A stretch of 64,000 bases of DNA from Cornus controversa (lineage: Eukaryota > Streptophyta > Magnoliopsida > Cornales > Cornaceae): contig CM048846.1 of NCBI GenBank assembly GCA_026545225.1, positions 13,107,975 to 13,171,974 of the forward strand, written 5' to 3'. The first letter of the stretch is position 1, and each line of letters begins with the position of its first letter. Position numbers and translations under genes: made by a program. The notes under the pieces were generated by a model, which saw only the letters and a program-made list of their open reading frames with translations, had not been told where the DNA came from and made no database searches. Shown here one piece after another: positions 1-11,660 of the stretch.

Positions 1-65
1 TATTTTTTTATTGTTAAATTTATGGTATTGTGGATATTGGTTAACTTGTTGAATATATATTAATA

Positions 66-180
66 TATTATTTCATAGCCGTATCCCCGCTGTGTCGTGT
101 CCTGTTTTTTTGAAATTTGCCGTGTCGCCGTGTCCGTGTCCGTGTTGTACCGGTGTCCCATGTCCGTGTCCATGCTTCTT
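66..180. repeat. GTGTCC-rich low-complexity tract
   Basis: This stretch is built of imperfect reiterations of GTGTCC and CCGTGTC, seen at about 105-175. It ends shortly before recognisable copia coding sequence begins. It encodes nothing recognisable. It may be an unrelated insertion or a decayed tail inside the Sirevirus. Positions 1-65 show only AT-rich sequence. Confidence 0.4.
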
Positions 181-189
181 AGGTTTTAA

Positions 190-3036
190 TGTTGTATTTA
201 AATTGGATCATTACATAGTTGAAAAATATGGCCGTTAAATTTTTGTTGCATATAGAAATGGTAATTTGTACACCATCCTTCTTTGTGACTTGCTTGATCA
301 AAATATTAAATACTTTATTTTCTCTAGTGATAATAGTTAGTTATGGCATAGAAGACTAGGATATGTAAGTATAGACTTGATCTCAAAATTGTCCAAAAAT
401 GACTTAGTCAAGGCCTCCCAGAGACTAAGTTCATTAAGGACAAAACTTGTAGTGCTTGCCAATTAGGCAAACAAATCAAGTCTTCCTTCAAGAGAAAAAA
501 GGATATCACTACAACAAGACCATTAGAATTGCTTCATATGGATCTCTTCGGTCCGGATAGAATTGCTAGCTTAGGAGGAAAGTTTTATGCATTTATGATT
601 GTAGATGATTTCACTAGGCTTACTTGGGTATTCTTTCTTGCTCATAAGAATAAAATACATGTCATTTTCTCTAAGTTTTGTAGAAAAATCCAAAACGAGA
701 AAAAATGTAAGATTAAGAGCATCAGAAGTGATAGAGATAGAGAATTTGATAACCGAGATACTGAGAAATTTTGTGATGATAATAAATTATGATCACAATT
801 TTTCCGCTCCTAGAACTCCTCAACAAAACGGGGTTGTTGAGAGGAAAAATAGACCCCTCCAAGAGATGGCTAGAACAATGTTCAATGAACATACGTTGCC
901 TAGATATTTTTGGGTCGAGGCTGTTAGTACTTCTTGTTATGTTATAAATAGAGTCATCATTAGAAACAAGCTTGATAAGACTCTATATGAGCTTTGGAAT
1001 GGTCATAAGCCTAATATAGGTTATTTCAAAGTTTTTGGGTGCAAATGTTTTGTGTTGAATGACAAGAACAATTTAGAAAAATTCGATACTAAATCTGATG
1101 AAGGAGTTTTCCTAGGATATTCATCCAAAAGCAAAGCCTATAGAGTTTTCAACAAAAGAACATTAGTAGTAGAAGAATCAATATATTTAGTATTTGATGA
1201 ATCTCTTATTCCTACACCTAGACAAAATTTGGATGATGAAGTGATTGAACTTGAAAAGAATGTTGATGGGCTTACGTTAGTTGAAAAATCAAAAGAGTCC
1301 ACCATTGATGAGTTACAAGAAAATGCTTCTAAGGAGGAAATCACCCAAAATGACATACATAACTCTTTTCCAAAAGATCAAAGAGTCATTCCTTATCATC
1401 CACTTGACCAAGTTATAGGTGATCCTTCTAAAAGAGTGAGTACTAGATCATCTCTTAGAGATATGTGTGATCATTTAGCCTTTGTGTCTCAAATAGAGCC
1501 AAAGAACATCCACGAGGCCGAAAATGATGAGTCATGAATTTTAGCTATGCAAGAAGAACTAAACCAATTTGAGAGGAATTAAGTTTGGAATTTAGTTCCT
1601 AGACCCAAAAATCAAACCGTCATAGGAACCAAATGGGTTTATAGAAATAAGAAAGATGAGTCGGGTGTTATAATTAGAAATAAGGCTAGATTAGTTGCCC
1701 AAGGTTTCAACCAAGAAGAAGGAATTGACTATGAGAAAACTTTTGCACCCGTTGCTAGACTAGAAGTAATTAGGATGTTACTTGCATATGCATCTCATAA
1801 GAATTTTAAGTTATATCAAATGGATGTAAAAAGTGCATTCTTGAATGGCTTCATAGAAGAAGAAGTTGATGTAGAACAACCACCGGGCTTTGAGAGTCAT
1901 GATCTTCCAAACCATGTTTTTAAATTATCTAAAGCCTTATATGGTTTGAAACAAGCTCCTAGAGCTTGGTATGAAAGATTGAGTGATTTTCTTTTAGAAA
2001 ATAATTTTGTTAGAGAAAAAATTGACATCACTCTTTTTATAAAAATTATTGATAAAAATTTATTGATCATTCAAGTTTACGTTGATGATATCATTTTTGG
2101 ATCAACAAATGAGAAGTTATGCAAAGAATTTGCCTCAATCATACAAAACGAATTTGAAATGAGCATGATGGGTGAACTTAACTTTTTCTAGGATTACAAA
2201 TCAAACAATCATTAGATGGTATATTTATTTGCCAATCTAAATATGTTAAAGATTTGCTAAAAAAATTTGGCTTGGAGGACGCCAAACATGCAAAAACTCC
2301 TATGAGTAATGCCTCTAAACTTGATAAGGATGAAAAGGGGAAAGATGTTGATATCAAGAAATATAGAGGTATGATTGAAAGTCTTTTGTAATTAACTACA
2401 AGTAGACCGGACATCATGTTTAGTGTTTGCTTATGTACAAGATTCCAATCATGTCCTAAAGAATCCTATTTAAGTGTCGTTAAACGAATTTTTAAATATT
2501 TGAGATGCACTATTGATTTAGGACTTTGGTTTCCTGGGGATACATCCTTTGATCTCATAAGTTATTCGAATGTCGACTTTGCCAGATACAAAATAGATAG
2601 AAAAAGTACTAGTGGTACCTGTCATTTTCTTGGACACTCCCTTGTATCTTGGTTAAGCAAGAAACAAAATTTTGTAGCTTTGTCAACAGCGGAAATCGAA
2701 TATGTGGCAGTCGGAAGTTGTTGTGCTCAAACGCTTTATATTAAACAACAACTTGAAAATTTTGGACTTACATTTGATCATATACCTATTAGATATGATA
2801 ATACAAGTGCTATTTGTATTTTCAAAAATCCTATACAACATTCAAGAACAAAGCACATTGAAATCAGACATCATTTCTTGAGAGATCATGTGTCCAAAGG
2901 AGATATCGAGCTTATTTTCGTAAATACAGAAAACCAATTAGTTGATATTTTCACCAAGCCCCTCCAAGAAGATAGGTTTTGTTCTATTAAAAGAGAAATA
3001 TGCATGACTAGAGCAAGTGAAATTGAATTGACTTGA
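190..3036 (+). pseudogene. Sirevirus-type Ty1/copia pol remnant (pre-integrase, integrase, RT, RNase H)
   Basis: This is the 3' two thirds of a copia polyprotein in several frames. Visible in order are a GAG-pre-integrase zinc motif (WHRRLGY then CSACQLGK, about 350-470), an integrase core (HMDLFGP, then TPQQNGVVERKNR near 820-850), a C-terminal integrase FLGY motif near 1110, reverse transcriptase starting [10 protein letters not shown] near 1630 with the YVDD catalytic motif (VYVDDIIFG, about 2077-2103), and RNase H with STAEIEY and TKHIEIRHH. Lesions include a frameshift between 770 and 800, TGA at about 1536, TAA at about 1580, a one-base loss near 2190 and TAA near 2388. The 5' LTR and gag lie left of the window. 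The family call rests on the long 3' region, the extra ORF and the LTR type. The element cannot make a functional polyprotein. Confidence 0.9.
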
Positions 3037-3583
3037 GTCTCCAGGAAAAAGTCGACTCTTCCATTTTTTTAAGTCGCCTATTTATGCAAAAGTGTTTTTT
3101 GGGTTTTAAGAAAGGAAAGAAAGTTGACTTCTCTAACTGGACAAGTTGACTGTCCTTTTAAAAAAAAATTCTTCTTTCCATTTTTTTTTTCTTTCAGACA
3201 ACCGACTCCCTCAAAAGAGAAAGTCGACTCTCTTATCCCTTCGATTTTCATTAAAAAGTCGACTTTCTAAATTCTTTCAGTCGACTTTCTTTGTGGATTG
3301 TTTACATCTTTATTTTATTTTTTTGTTTGTTTATTCCTTTTCCCATCTCCTTTATTGCTCAGTCGACTTAGGGCTTGCTCTCTTCCTCACGCCTCTATGT
3401 AATTGTCTAGTCCAAATTGCCAAATCTGAACCGGTGACCCAGTGATGATAATCTTTTCAAAATCATTTCTTTCTCTTTAATCATCGGCTTGGGGATTCGT
3501 TCTTTTCTTTTTCACCAACCAATTTTGTATTTTTTTTTTTGGGTAAAAATTACCATCTCGCATTTTCTCTCTCACAAAGCATC
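3037..3583 (+). repeat. Post-pol spacer of the Sirevirus with AGTCGACT palindromes
   Basis: This non-coding stretch lies between RNase H and the third ORF. The palindrome AGTCGACT or close variants recur at about 3050, 3125, 3148, 3226, 3257, 3280 and 3361. The same palindrome recurs in this element's own LTR (about 5948-6360). T-rich tracts separate the copies. No convincing gene is present. Confidence 0.6.
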
Positions 3584-4880
3584 ATGCCTCCACGAACGAT
3601 GGGAGGACGATCCACCGTCGAAAAATAGAACCTCACTGCGGCAGAATCCCGTGATTGGCGAACCAAGAGTCGCTATGACCAGCTCGTTCTGGCATCGGCT
3701 TCACCACCACCTCTAGCGACTTCACCCGCGTCATCTTCCCTCTCTCTATTTTGGGATCCTTCATTTCAAATATGGTACAAACGCAAATTTTTTCATCGTG
3801 CAGTTGAACGAGGTAAAGTTGTCTCACCCAATATCTGTACTGAAAATCATATAAATACATATACCTTTTTTGACAAAATTGGTTGGGGACAATTTGTTGC
3901 AATTGATACATTCCATTATCCAAGACTCATTAAGCTTTTCTATGCTCATTTGGAGCAAGATGAAAGAGAGAAAAATGTTATGTACTCATATGTCAAAGGC
4001 AAATAAATTGAGTTCACCAAGTCTACACTGAGAGAAATTTTTGACCTTCTTAAAGGTGATTTTTAGTACTACTCTACAAATGATTAGGCATTGTATCCTG
4101 ACTTTGAACCTATATATGCCCTAGGACAGATGTGTGGTGACCCTTCCATATCTACAAAAGCTAAGATTAAAGCTAATAAGCTCATTCTTGAAGCTAGGGT
4201 GCTTCATACCATTATAGGGTATAACATTTTACCCAAATCTGGCAGCCAAACAGATGTTACCTATATGGAAGCTTTTATTATCTGGTGTTTGCTGAATAAA
4301 AAGAAGTTGGACCTTGCCCATCTCACCTTCTTCCACATGAAATAGCGTATAAAGAGGGACAGATCTCATCTTGTATATGTTTTTCCCCTCACCAAACTTT
4401 TTGAGTATTTTGGAGTTCCGATTGCCACTGAAACCATAATACGCCCTGTGGCTAAAATTGATCAGCTTGATGACTCTACACTTAAAAGAATGAAATTCAA
4501 GAAAAATGATCAAGGTTTTTGGTACAAGCCAGCTGACCAAGTTGATGACGATGCGGATGCAGAAGAAGGCATTGATAATGATCATGTGAATAAGGATGAA
4601 CTACCAGATGATGAGACACCTCTTCTACTACCTCCTACTGATCCTTCTGTGCTTCATCAAGTTCTTTCTAGACTAGAAAGCATTGATACTCGTTTAGGAT
4701 ATATCGAAAGACTTTAAGGAAGGTTTGACATGATTGAGGGATAGGTGACTCACCTTGAAGGGAAATACATGAAAGATTTGAAAAGATGAGCATCGATTTC
4801 AATGCCTATCAAGCTCAGCTGAATGCACTTGAGGAGATCAAAAGGTATTTTGGCATTTCTCCACCACCACCAGCTCCTTA
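3584..4880 (+). pseudogene. Degenerate third ORF of the Sirevirus, plant transposon-protein domain
   Basis: From the ATG at 3584 (MPPRTMGGRS) one frame can be read almost to 4788. It is broken only by seven stop codons (near 3627, 4004, 4064, 4085, 4343, 4715 and 4742). A frameshift near 4785 leads to a tail ending SPPPPAP at 4880. The middle section (FFDKIGWGQFVAID, FHYPRLIKLFYAHL, then EIFDLL, MEAFIIWCLL and LFEYFGVP) resembles the 'putative plant transposon protein' domain found in extra ORFs of plant retroelements. The C-terminal part is acidic and probably coiled coil. The function of this domain is unknown. Every stop is TAG or TAA and could come from CAG or CAA by C-to-T change. It is sense-oriented and sits where some Sireviruses carry an env-like ORF. 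Confidence 0.7.
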
Positions 4881-5525
4881 GCAGATAAGTTACTTCTTTT
4901 TTATGACGACAAACGGGGAGAAAATTTTGATGTAATGTTTGATATGTCCCTTGTCTCATTATGTTGTGCATATGCTTTTTGGATAAATTATATGAATGCT
5001 CACTTTACTTTAAGCTTTTTTAATGAATGATGTCTAGATGTATGCGTCTTTAAAAATTGTCTTTTCCTCAAAATTATCTTGCTTATATGTTTGTTATTGT
5101 TATCCAATGAATTCAATGATGAATGTATAATGATTAATACATATAATGCATTATGAATACTATGAGAACTCAATTATAAAATATTGTTTCATTGTGTTGA
5201 GGAGTATGGGATTTTGATTTTAGCTTATTGGTTGTGGCGAATGTCTCTAAATGTTTATGCTTGAAATTTTGCTGAAATTTGTTCCACATGATATTTTAAG
5301 CATGTTAAATATTCTTATAAGTGTGGTATGAAAGCATATTTATAGAGGGAGACTTATTATGGTCATGTATTTTATTTAAATCAATTTTTTGAAGCATGAT
5401 CATATGGAAAAATGTTATGTTTATCAATTTATTGATCATATTATTCATCTTGTGCATATCGATAGGGGGAGCATTTTAAAATGCACTCTATATTTTATTT
5501 GAACACATTAATGTTTTGTCATCAT
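4881..5525 (+). other. Non-coding 3' spacer of the Sirevirus
   Basis: AT-rich sequence between the decayed third ORF and the polypurine tract. I see no coding signal or repeat worth naming. Confidence 0.5.
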
Positions 5526-5539
5526 AAAAAAAGGAGAGA
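5526..5539 (+). promoter_or_regulatory. Polypurine tract (plus-strand primer)
   Basis: AAAAAAAGGAGAGA lies one base before the TGTTGACCCA start of the LTR. This is the expected position and composition for the PPT that primes plus-strand DNA synthesis. Confidence 0.8.
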
Positions 5540-5540
5540 T

Positions 5541-7024
5541 TGTTGACCCAAAGATTTTAACCTAAGGGTAATCTCGTAATTTTGATGATAACAAACCATT
5601 AATGGTGTTAATTACTAACATCTTTTTAGTGATTGACTAGAATGATCATATATATTCAAAGGAGCTTTCATCTTATGTGAATATCAATGGAGAAGGAATT
5701 TACACCTCAAGCTTGAAGAATTTTGCAAAACAAAGAAGCATTAGGGTAGACAGGATATGGTGAGAGCTTAGGTATATTTTGTAAAGCTAAATTTGATTTA
5801 CCTGTTTGAAGCTCAATGTCTAAAATTTAATCCAAGACCACATGCATCATATTTCTAAATTTTCATGAGTGACTCTTAGCTTTTTAGATTAATTTTTTAG
5901 CTCATGAATGCCTTGACTAAGTTGTCTTTCAAATGAATTCCAAAATCAGTCGACTTAGTTGAATTATAAAGTCAACTCTTTTAAGCAGTGCAAAAATGGC
6001 ATATCTAGAGTAGTAAGATAGAAGACTATCTCAAATCATATAGAAGACTATCTTTCTATTTTAGTTTATGAACTTTTGTGAAAATGACTTTTCTGGAGTA
6101 GTAAGATAGAAGACTATCTCAAATCATATAGAAGACTATCTTTCTATTTTAGTTTGTGAACTTTTATGAAAATGTCATTTCTAGAGCACTAAGATAGAAG
6201 ACTATCTCAAAACATATAGAAGACTTTCTTTCTATTTTAGTTTATGAGATTTGATAAAATAGTCGTCTTATGCATAAGAGAAAGTCGACTCTTTGTAGGC
6301 AGCTTGAATTTGACTCTTTGAAGGCTCAATTAAAGTCGACTGCTTCAAGCAGAAAGTCAACTGCTTTTCCCCAGATTCAAAATTAAACAGCTAGTTGGTG
6401 CATTTAATGTCTTCACCCAACTTCCAACAGCTATTTTCGTGAGAGTGGCTTTATATACATTTCTTGTTTTGCATTTAAATATACAACTACTAGAGATACA
6501 AGTATTCAATATACAATTCACTCTTCTCACTCTCATTCAATTAAGTCTTGAGCTTCAAACTTGAGAATCATATACAACTATAGTTGTGAGCTTTTATTTG
6601 AGAATTTTATCTTTGAGAGATACAACACTTGTACTTCAAATCCTCTTCTCATCTATTGTAAAGGGTTGGTTGAACCCTAGAAGACTAAGTGGAGGACTTC
6701 ACTTAGCAAGAGAAATGAGAAGCTTGTGAGCTTCATTGTAAAGGTTTGCTCTTCACCCGAAAGGAGAAGCCGTAGTGGATTTGAAAAATCTCAAGAGAGA
6801 TCTTGAGTCGTGGAGTAGGAGATTCTGAACTACGCTACATCTTGAGTTACTTGCGTTTGATTTTCTCTATCTCTAGCTCTTTATTATTGTGCAATTTATT
6901 TATTGTCTTTATCGATTATTTGCATAATTTTATTAGCTTGTTGCAATTTAAATTTGTGGAGAAAACATCATAGTTTGCCATTGACCCCTATTCACCCCTC
7001 TCTAGGGTCAATTCTTGGGTAACA
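5541..7024 (+). repeat. 3' LTR of the Sirevirus (about 1484 bp)
   Basis: The LTR begins TGTTGACCCA directly after the PPT and ends CTTGGGTAACA. The termini form a short imperfect inverted repeat (TGTTgACCcAAaG and TGTTACCCAAGA). A TATA-like TTTATATA lies near 6450. Upstream of it are AGTCGACT-type palindromes (5948-6360) and an 88-bp tandem repeat. The right edge is exact because the interrupted TNT1-like RT resumes at 7025. The 5' LTR and the target duplication are outside the window. Confidence 0.9.
5995..6250 (+). repeat. 88-bp tandem repeat inside the LTR, about 3 copies
   Basis: The units are marked by AGTAGTAAGATAG at 6009 and 6097 and the variant AGCACTAAGATAG at 6185, a spacing of 88 bp. 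Each unit holds an internal dyad (AAGATAGAAGACTATCT followed by ATAGAAGACTATCTT). It lies upstream of the TATA box in the promoter half of the LTR. Confidence 0.85.
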
Positions 7025-9704
7025 CTAATAATTTATGAATAGACGAATGCTTTACAACAGGCGAGAAACCCTCGTTGTAGTCTATTCATTCTTTCTGAGC
7101 ATAGCCTTTTGCTACTAATTTGACTTTGTATCTGATATTATCTTTGCCAGGAACACTTTCCTTTTTGGCATAGACCCATTTGTAGCCAATAGCTTTTTTA
7201 CCCTTTAGAAGCTGCACCAACTTCCAAGTCTGATTCTGGTGAAGTGATTTCAGCTCTTCATCCATTGTTTTCTTCCACTTGACATTGTCTATGCTTTGCA
7301 CAATTTCTCTGTAGGTGTACGAGACATCATCATCTGTCACTGGAAGTGCGTATGCCACTATGTTTGTATATTGAGTATGTTTCAAAATATCTTTTTTTAG
7401 TTTACTAGTGGCAATAGATTTTGGTTGCTGACTGATCACTGGTGTTGGTGTTGGTGCCTCCACCTCAACTGAGATTTCGTCCTGATCAGATTCATCTTCA
7501 GGACAATCATCTATCTGAACAGTCCTTTTTGGAATTACTGGAATCTCAAGCTCCACCTGTTGTAGAGAATTTGGGTTCTTAATCTCTTTTTCTGGAGTTA
7601 TCTGTCTTAACATTACAGATTCATCAAAGGTAACATCTCAGCTCAAAACAACCTTCTTTGACTCAGGACACCAGAGTTTAAATGCCTTAACTCCTTCACT
7701 AAAGCCCATAAAAGTAGCTTTCTTGGCTATAGGATCCAACTTCGATTCTTTAACATGAAAATATGCAAGAAAACCAAATACATGCAACAAATCATAATCT
7801 GAAGCGGGTTGTCTAGACCATAGCTCCTTGGGAGTTTTTCCATCAAGTGCAGTAGTAGGAAGTCTGTTGACAAGATGACAGGCATATACCAAAGCTTCTG
7901 CCCAAAATGCCTTGCTCAATTTGGATTGAGATAACATGCATCAAACCTTTTCAACCAAGTTGCGATTCATGCACTCTGCTACACCATTCTATTATGGCGT
8001 ACCAGGAGCTGTAAAATATTTGACTATCCATTCGTTTTGATAGGCTTTTTTGAAAGGATCTGACTTGTATTCGCTGCCATTATCTAATCTGAGCCTCTTG
8101 AGCTTCTTGATTATCTGGGTCTCAATCATCTTCTTCCATTTAAGAAAGACTTTCAGGACTTCATCCTTGTGTTTCATGGTGTATACCTAAACATATCTAG
8201 AGAAAACATCAATAAATGTCACAAACCAATGGTTACTTTCTATTGAAGCATTTTTGGAAGGTCCCCAAACGTCAGTGTGAACATAGTCCAGCGTTGCCTT
8301 AGTACAATGAATTGCAGTGCCGAACTTGACTCTTGTTTGCTTGCCCAAAACACATTGCTCACATAAATCAAGTTTACCATTCTTGGCACCCTTCAATAGT
8401 CCTTGCTTTATCAAGCCTTACAAAGCCTTCTCCCCAGCATGCCATAAGCGCATGTGCTAGAGTCGGGAAGTATCAGATGCCTCATCTTCAAAACTGTTGG
8501 AGATGGCTGCTCTCCCTGTGATTGTATGCCCATCCAGGAAATACAGATTTCCTTTTTTAGTTCCCTTCATCGCCAGAAATGCACCGCATACAACATTCAG
8601 GACTCTATTTTCAATTGTCACTTTGTAACCGCTGGAGTCTAAGACCCCTAGTGAGATGAGGTTCTTTTTCAAATTTAGAACATGACGGACATCTGTAAGT
8701 CATCTGATTGTACCATCGTGCATCTTCAAACTAATTGTTCCTATCTTTTTTGTCTGGCAAGTATTATCGTTGCCTATAAGCACAACTCCTCCATCAAGTT
8801 CCTATCTGTTATGACACATATGGTAGGAACATCCGGAATCCAAAATCCATCTATCAGACTGGTTGGTTGATGATGAAACTGTAAAAGCTAATTCCTCTTT
8901 GTCATATGTTTTTTCTTGCAACGTTCACATTTGACTTGTCTTTGTTCGAACAATCTTTCTTCTAGTGCCCTTTCTGGTGACAAAAGGCACACTCATCCTT
9001 TGCAGACATCTTCTTGATGATGATTTCTCCTCCTTTTGACTTCGAGCAAGATCTGCCACGTCTTTTGGATCGATCAAATTTTTTGTTGTTCGTCCTACCT
9101 CTGGCTACAGTCAATGCTTCTGATGTTGAGTCCTTATGATCATGTTGATCCTTTTTCGATACTCATTATTCACCAAAGCGTTAGAAACATCTATCAATTT
9201 AACCTCATCTTTTCCATATAGCAAAGTGGTGGTTAAATGATCATAGTCTTTAGCCAAGGAATTTAATAACAACAGAGCTTTATCTTCATCGATAATATCA
9301 ACATCTAAATTCTATAAATCAGTACGAATTTTGTTAAAATTATCCAAATGTTCAAACATAGAAGTACCTCTTTTGTACTGGAATCAAAAGAACTTATTCT
9401 TCAGGTAGATCCGGTTCTCTACACTTTTCGTTATGTACTTGTCCTCTAGTTTCTTCTAGAGACTCGTTGCCATAGTCTCCTTCATGACAAAGTACTTCTG
9501 GTCCTTGGCTAAACGCAATCGAATTGTGCCACAAGCTTAACGGTTTACGAAATTCTAGTTTTCATCAGAAAAATCTTTGGGCTTGACATCCAAGGCAATA
9601 TGAGACCTTTCTCGGAATAATAAATCGAGAACTTCGCATTGCTACATATCAAAGTTATTGGAGCCACCGAATTTCTCCACCTCAAACTTTGCATTTGATA
9701 ACAT
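7025..9704 (-). pseudogene. TNT1-like (Tork-type) Ty1/copia gag-pol remnant, split by the Sirevirus
   Basis: Read on the minus strand from ATG at 9704 (MLSNAKFEVEKFGG). The parts are gag, a CCHC knuckle (CAFC, HQKGH, KKDC, about 8946-8996), the aspartic protease motif WILDSGCSYHMC (about 8812-8862), and a pre-integrase zinc region with CEQCVLGKQ near 8350. Integrase follows (HTDVWGP near 8270, LRLDNGSEY near 8085), then the start of RT (GYKWVYAKKE, KGYAQKE near 7090). Numerous stops and frameshifts interrupt it. The RT reading continues past a TGA near 7085 (IDYNEGFSPVVKHSS) and stops abruptly at 7025, where the Sirevirus LTR ends, so the rest of this element lies left of the Sirevirus, outside the window. 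The family call rests on similarity to TNT1-94-type polyproteins. Confidence 0.85.
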
Positions 9705-9807
9705 GGTTTTCTGAATAGAATAACTTGTGAAAATTTTCGGTGATAGTTGTGGACTCAGAGTCCTTTATTTTAGCTATATGAAGGACTCATATGCAATAAA
9801 TAGAAAC

Positions 9808-9960
9808 TTCAAGGGACTGAATTATAATTTTTAGAAAATTCAGGGACTGAATTGTAATTTCCATAAACTTTAGGGATTGAATTGAAATTTTTAGAAAATT
9901 CAAAGACTAAATTGTAGTTTTCAGAAAGAACAGGGACTAAACTGCAATTTTCAAAAAGTC
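9808..9960 (-). repeat. 30-bp tandem repeat in the TNT1-like leader
   Basis: Five imperfect units of about 30 bp centred on AGGGACTGAATTGTAATTTT run through this interval, between the PBS and gag. On the minus strand they read in frame as reiterated ENYNSVPEFSK-like peptides. This follows from a repeat length divisible by three and is not evidence of a protein. Confidence 0.7.
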
Positions 9961-9964
9961 CAGC

Positions 9965-10192
9965 CACGTGTCTGACACGTGGTACTTCTGCTGACGTGGC
10001 GGTGAGCTGGTATTGACGTGGCGGCTGAGTCAAAGGCTTGGTCAGCGAGTCGACTCAGTCCAGACTCGTTGAGTCAGCTCAGTAACAGAAACGGGCACGT
10101 GTAGTGCGTGGCCACCACTCGTTGTTTTCCTTGGGTGCGTTCCGGTTATCTGTCGGCGTGTGACATCACGTGGGATACGTGTGTCTCACGTG
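9965..10192. promoter_or_regulatory. Cluster of five CACGTG (G-box) cores in the TNT1-like leader
   Basis: CACGTG occurs at 9965-9970, 9976-9981, 10096-10101, 10167-10172 and 10187-10192. The first two form CCACGTGTC-T-GACACGTGG, a 9+1+9 dyad. G-boxes and ACGTGTC-type ABREs are bZIP and bHLH binding sites in plants. A role in element transcription is inferred. Confidence 0.5.
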
Positions 10193-10340
10193 TTTTTTTT
10201 CGCCGGCGCGTGAGGGTTCTTCTGACCTTCGGTTTATTTTGTTGGACTCGTATCAGTGAGATCTACCCTCTGGCATGCTCAAAACCAAATTTCGAGAACT
10301 TTGAATTTGTAGGACAGTGAGCCAAAAAGCTCTGAACCAA

Positions 10341-10356
10341 GGCACTGATATCAATT
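10341..10356 (-). promoter_or_regulatory. Primer binding site of the TNT1-like element
   Basis: On the minus strand AATTGATATCAGTGCC directly follows the LTR end. This is a variant of the TGGTATCAGAGC site complementary to initiator Met tRNA. Confidence 0.55.
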
Positions 10357-10743
10357 TGTTGTGTCAGGAGCTCAGAAACTCAAATCAAAACAACCACACA
10401 CACACAAATAGACAGAGATTTACGTGGTTCGACAATTGCCTACGTCCATGTGAGGCAGTGAATTTTTACTATAGGAGAAATAGTTTACAAACTCTCTGAC
10501 TTTCTGATTCTCACATTCTCTGTTATATTCTGTATATCTCTCACTCTTGTACACCATTACAAACACAACAAATGAGTTTATATAGGCTGAAAGAAGAAAC
10601 ACGTTCTGGACAAACGGACATTTCTGGAAGATAATGGCACACCTTCAGGTAGTGCTTCCTTTTTTGACGCCACTTTCTCCAACACTATCGAGCTATTAAG
10701 GGTATAATAATAATTTCATAAGTTCTGTTAGCATATATTAACA
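10357..10743 (-). repeat. 5' LTR of the TNT1-like element (about 387 bp)
   Basis: On the minus strand it appears to start TGTTAATATATGC (10743) and end CTGACACAACA (10357), next to the PBS. It contains a TATAAAC box near 10575 and the TTACGTGGTT motif near 10422 that is common in TNT1-type LTRs. The outer edge is less certain than the inner one. Confidence 0.65.
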
Positions 10744-11376
10744 ACTGTTACAAATAAGGGGGTAAGTGTTATATGCCAAAACACAGGGGAGGTAAGTGTT
10801 ATAAAGCTAATCTAGAATGGAGGTAAATGTAATTTGCCCATTTTGTAATTGTTATCCACAAAAATGCGTCACAACTTACAATCTCATTGCACCATCACCG
10901 CCAATCAAGAAGTTGCAAAGTGAAACCTACTTTTATTCATCTAAAAATTTAACGGTGATGATAACGACTGTGACCATTATGTTAGTTAAGAATGTGTCAC
11001 GTTAGCCACATGAGTACACACTCCCTTCGACGCCTACGATGTAATTCTCTAGATAATGTTCTTTTTTAGGATTTTAATTCAATATTGTACAATCGCATAT
11101 GGAATCCAAGAGAGATAACGTCGAAGACTTCGTCGCCTTGAGATTTTGATGTGACGGAGAGTTAATAGTTTTAAGGTTGTAGTAAGGAAAATGATTTTAA
11201 AATTGAAGCCAGCTAGAAGAGAAAATATTAAAGACTAATGCCTCCGACCATCTAAACCAATAGTGAATTGTTAGTTTTATTAATATTTAAGTTAGAGTCA
11301 GTCACCAATAGAGGGAAAAAGTATTAGGTACCCAAGACTACTACCAACACTAATTATGCATTTATCAATTTTTCTT
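10744..11376. other. Intergenic, nothing recognised
   Basis: AT-rich unique sequence between the copia LTR and MADS unit 1. GGGGGTAAGTGTTATATGCC and GAGGTAAGTGTTATAAAGC near 10760-10805 form a short imperfect repeat. No gene is seen. Confidence 0.4.
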
Positions 11377-11660
11377 ATTATTTGTATTGAATAAGATTCT
11401 CCAATACAAATACTTCGGTGGGATTTCATAATTTTCCTAGTCAAAGGTGACCAAGTTGTATAAGAATTAATGACTAGCTAAAACATGCTAAGTAGTTATA
11501 CACGGACAAACACAAAAGTTCGAATACTTAACCTCTCTTTTGAGGAAGGAGAGTTTATACTACTCAGCACTGGCCCTTTGGTATTTCAGGTACATTTAAT
11601 CTGGAAGAAGTACTCGTCACTTGATATAAAGGTAAGCCCATATCTATCATTGATGCTTTA

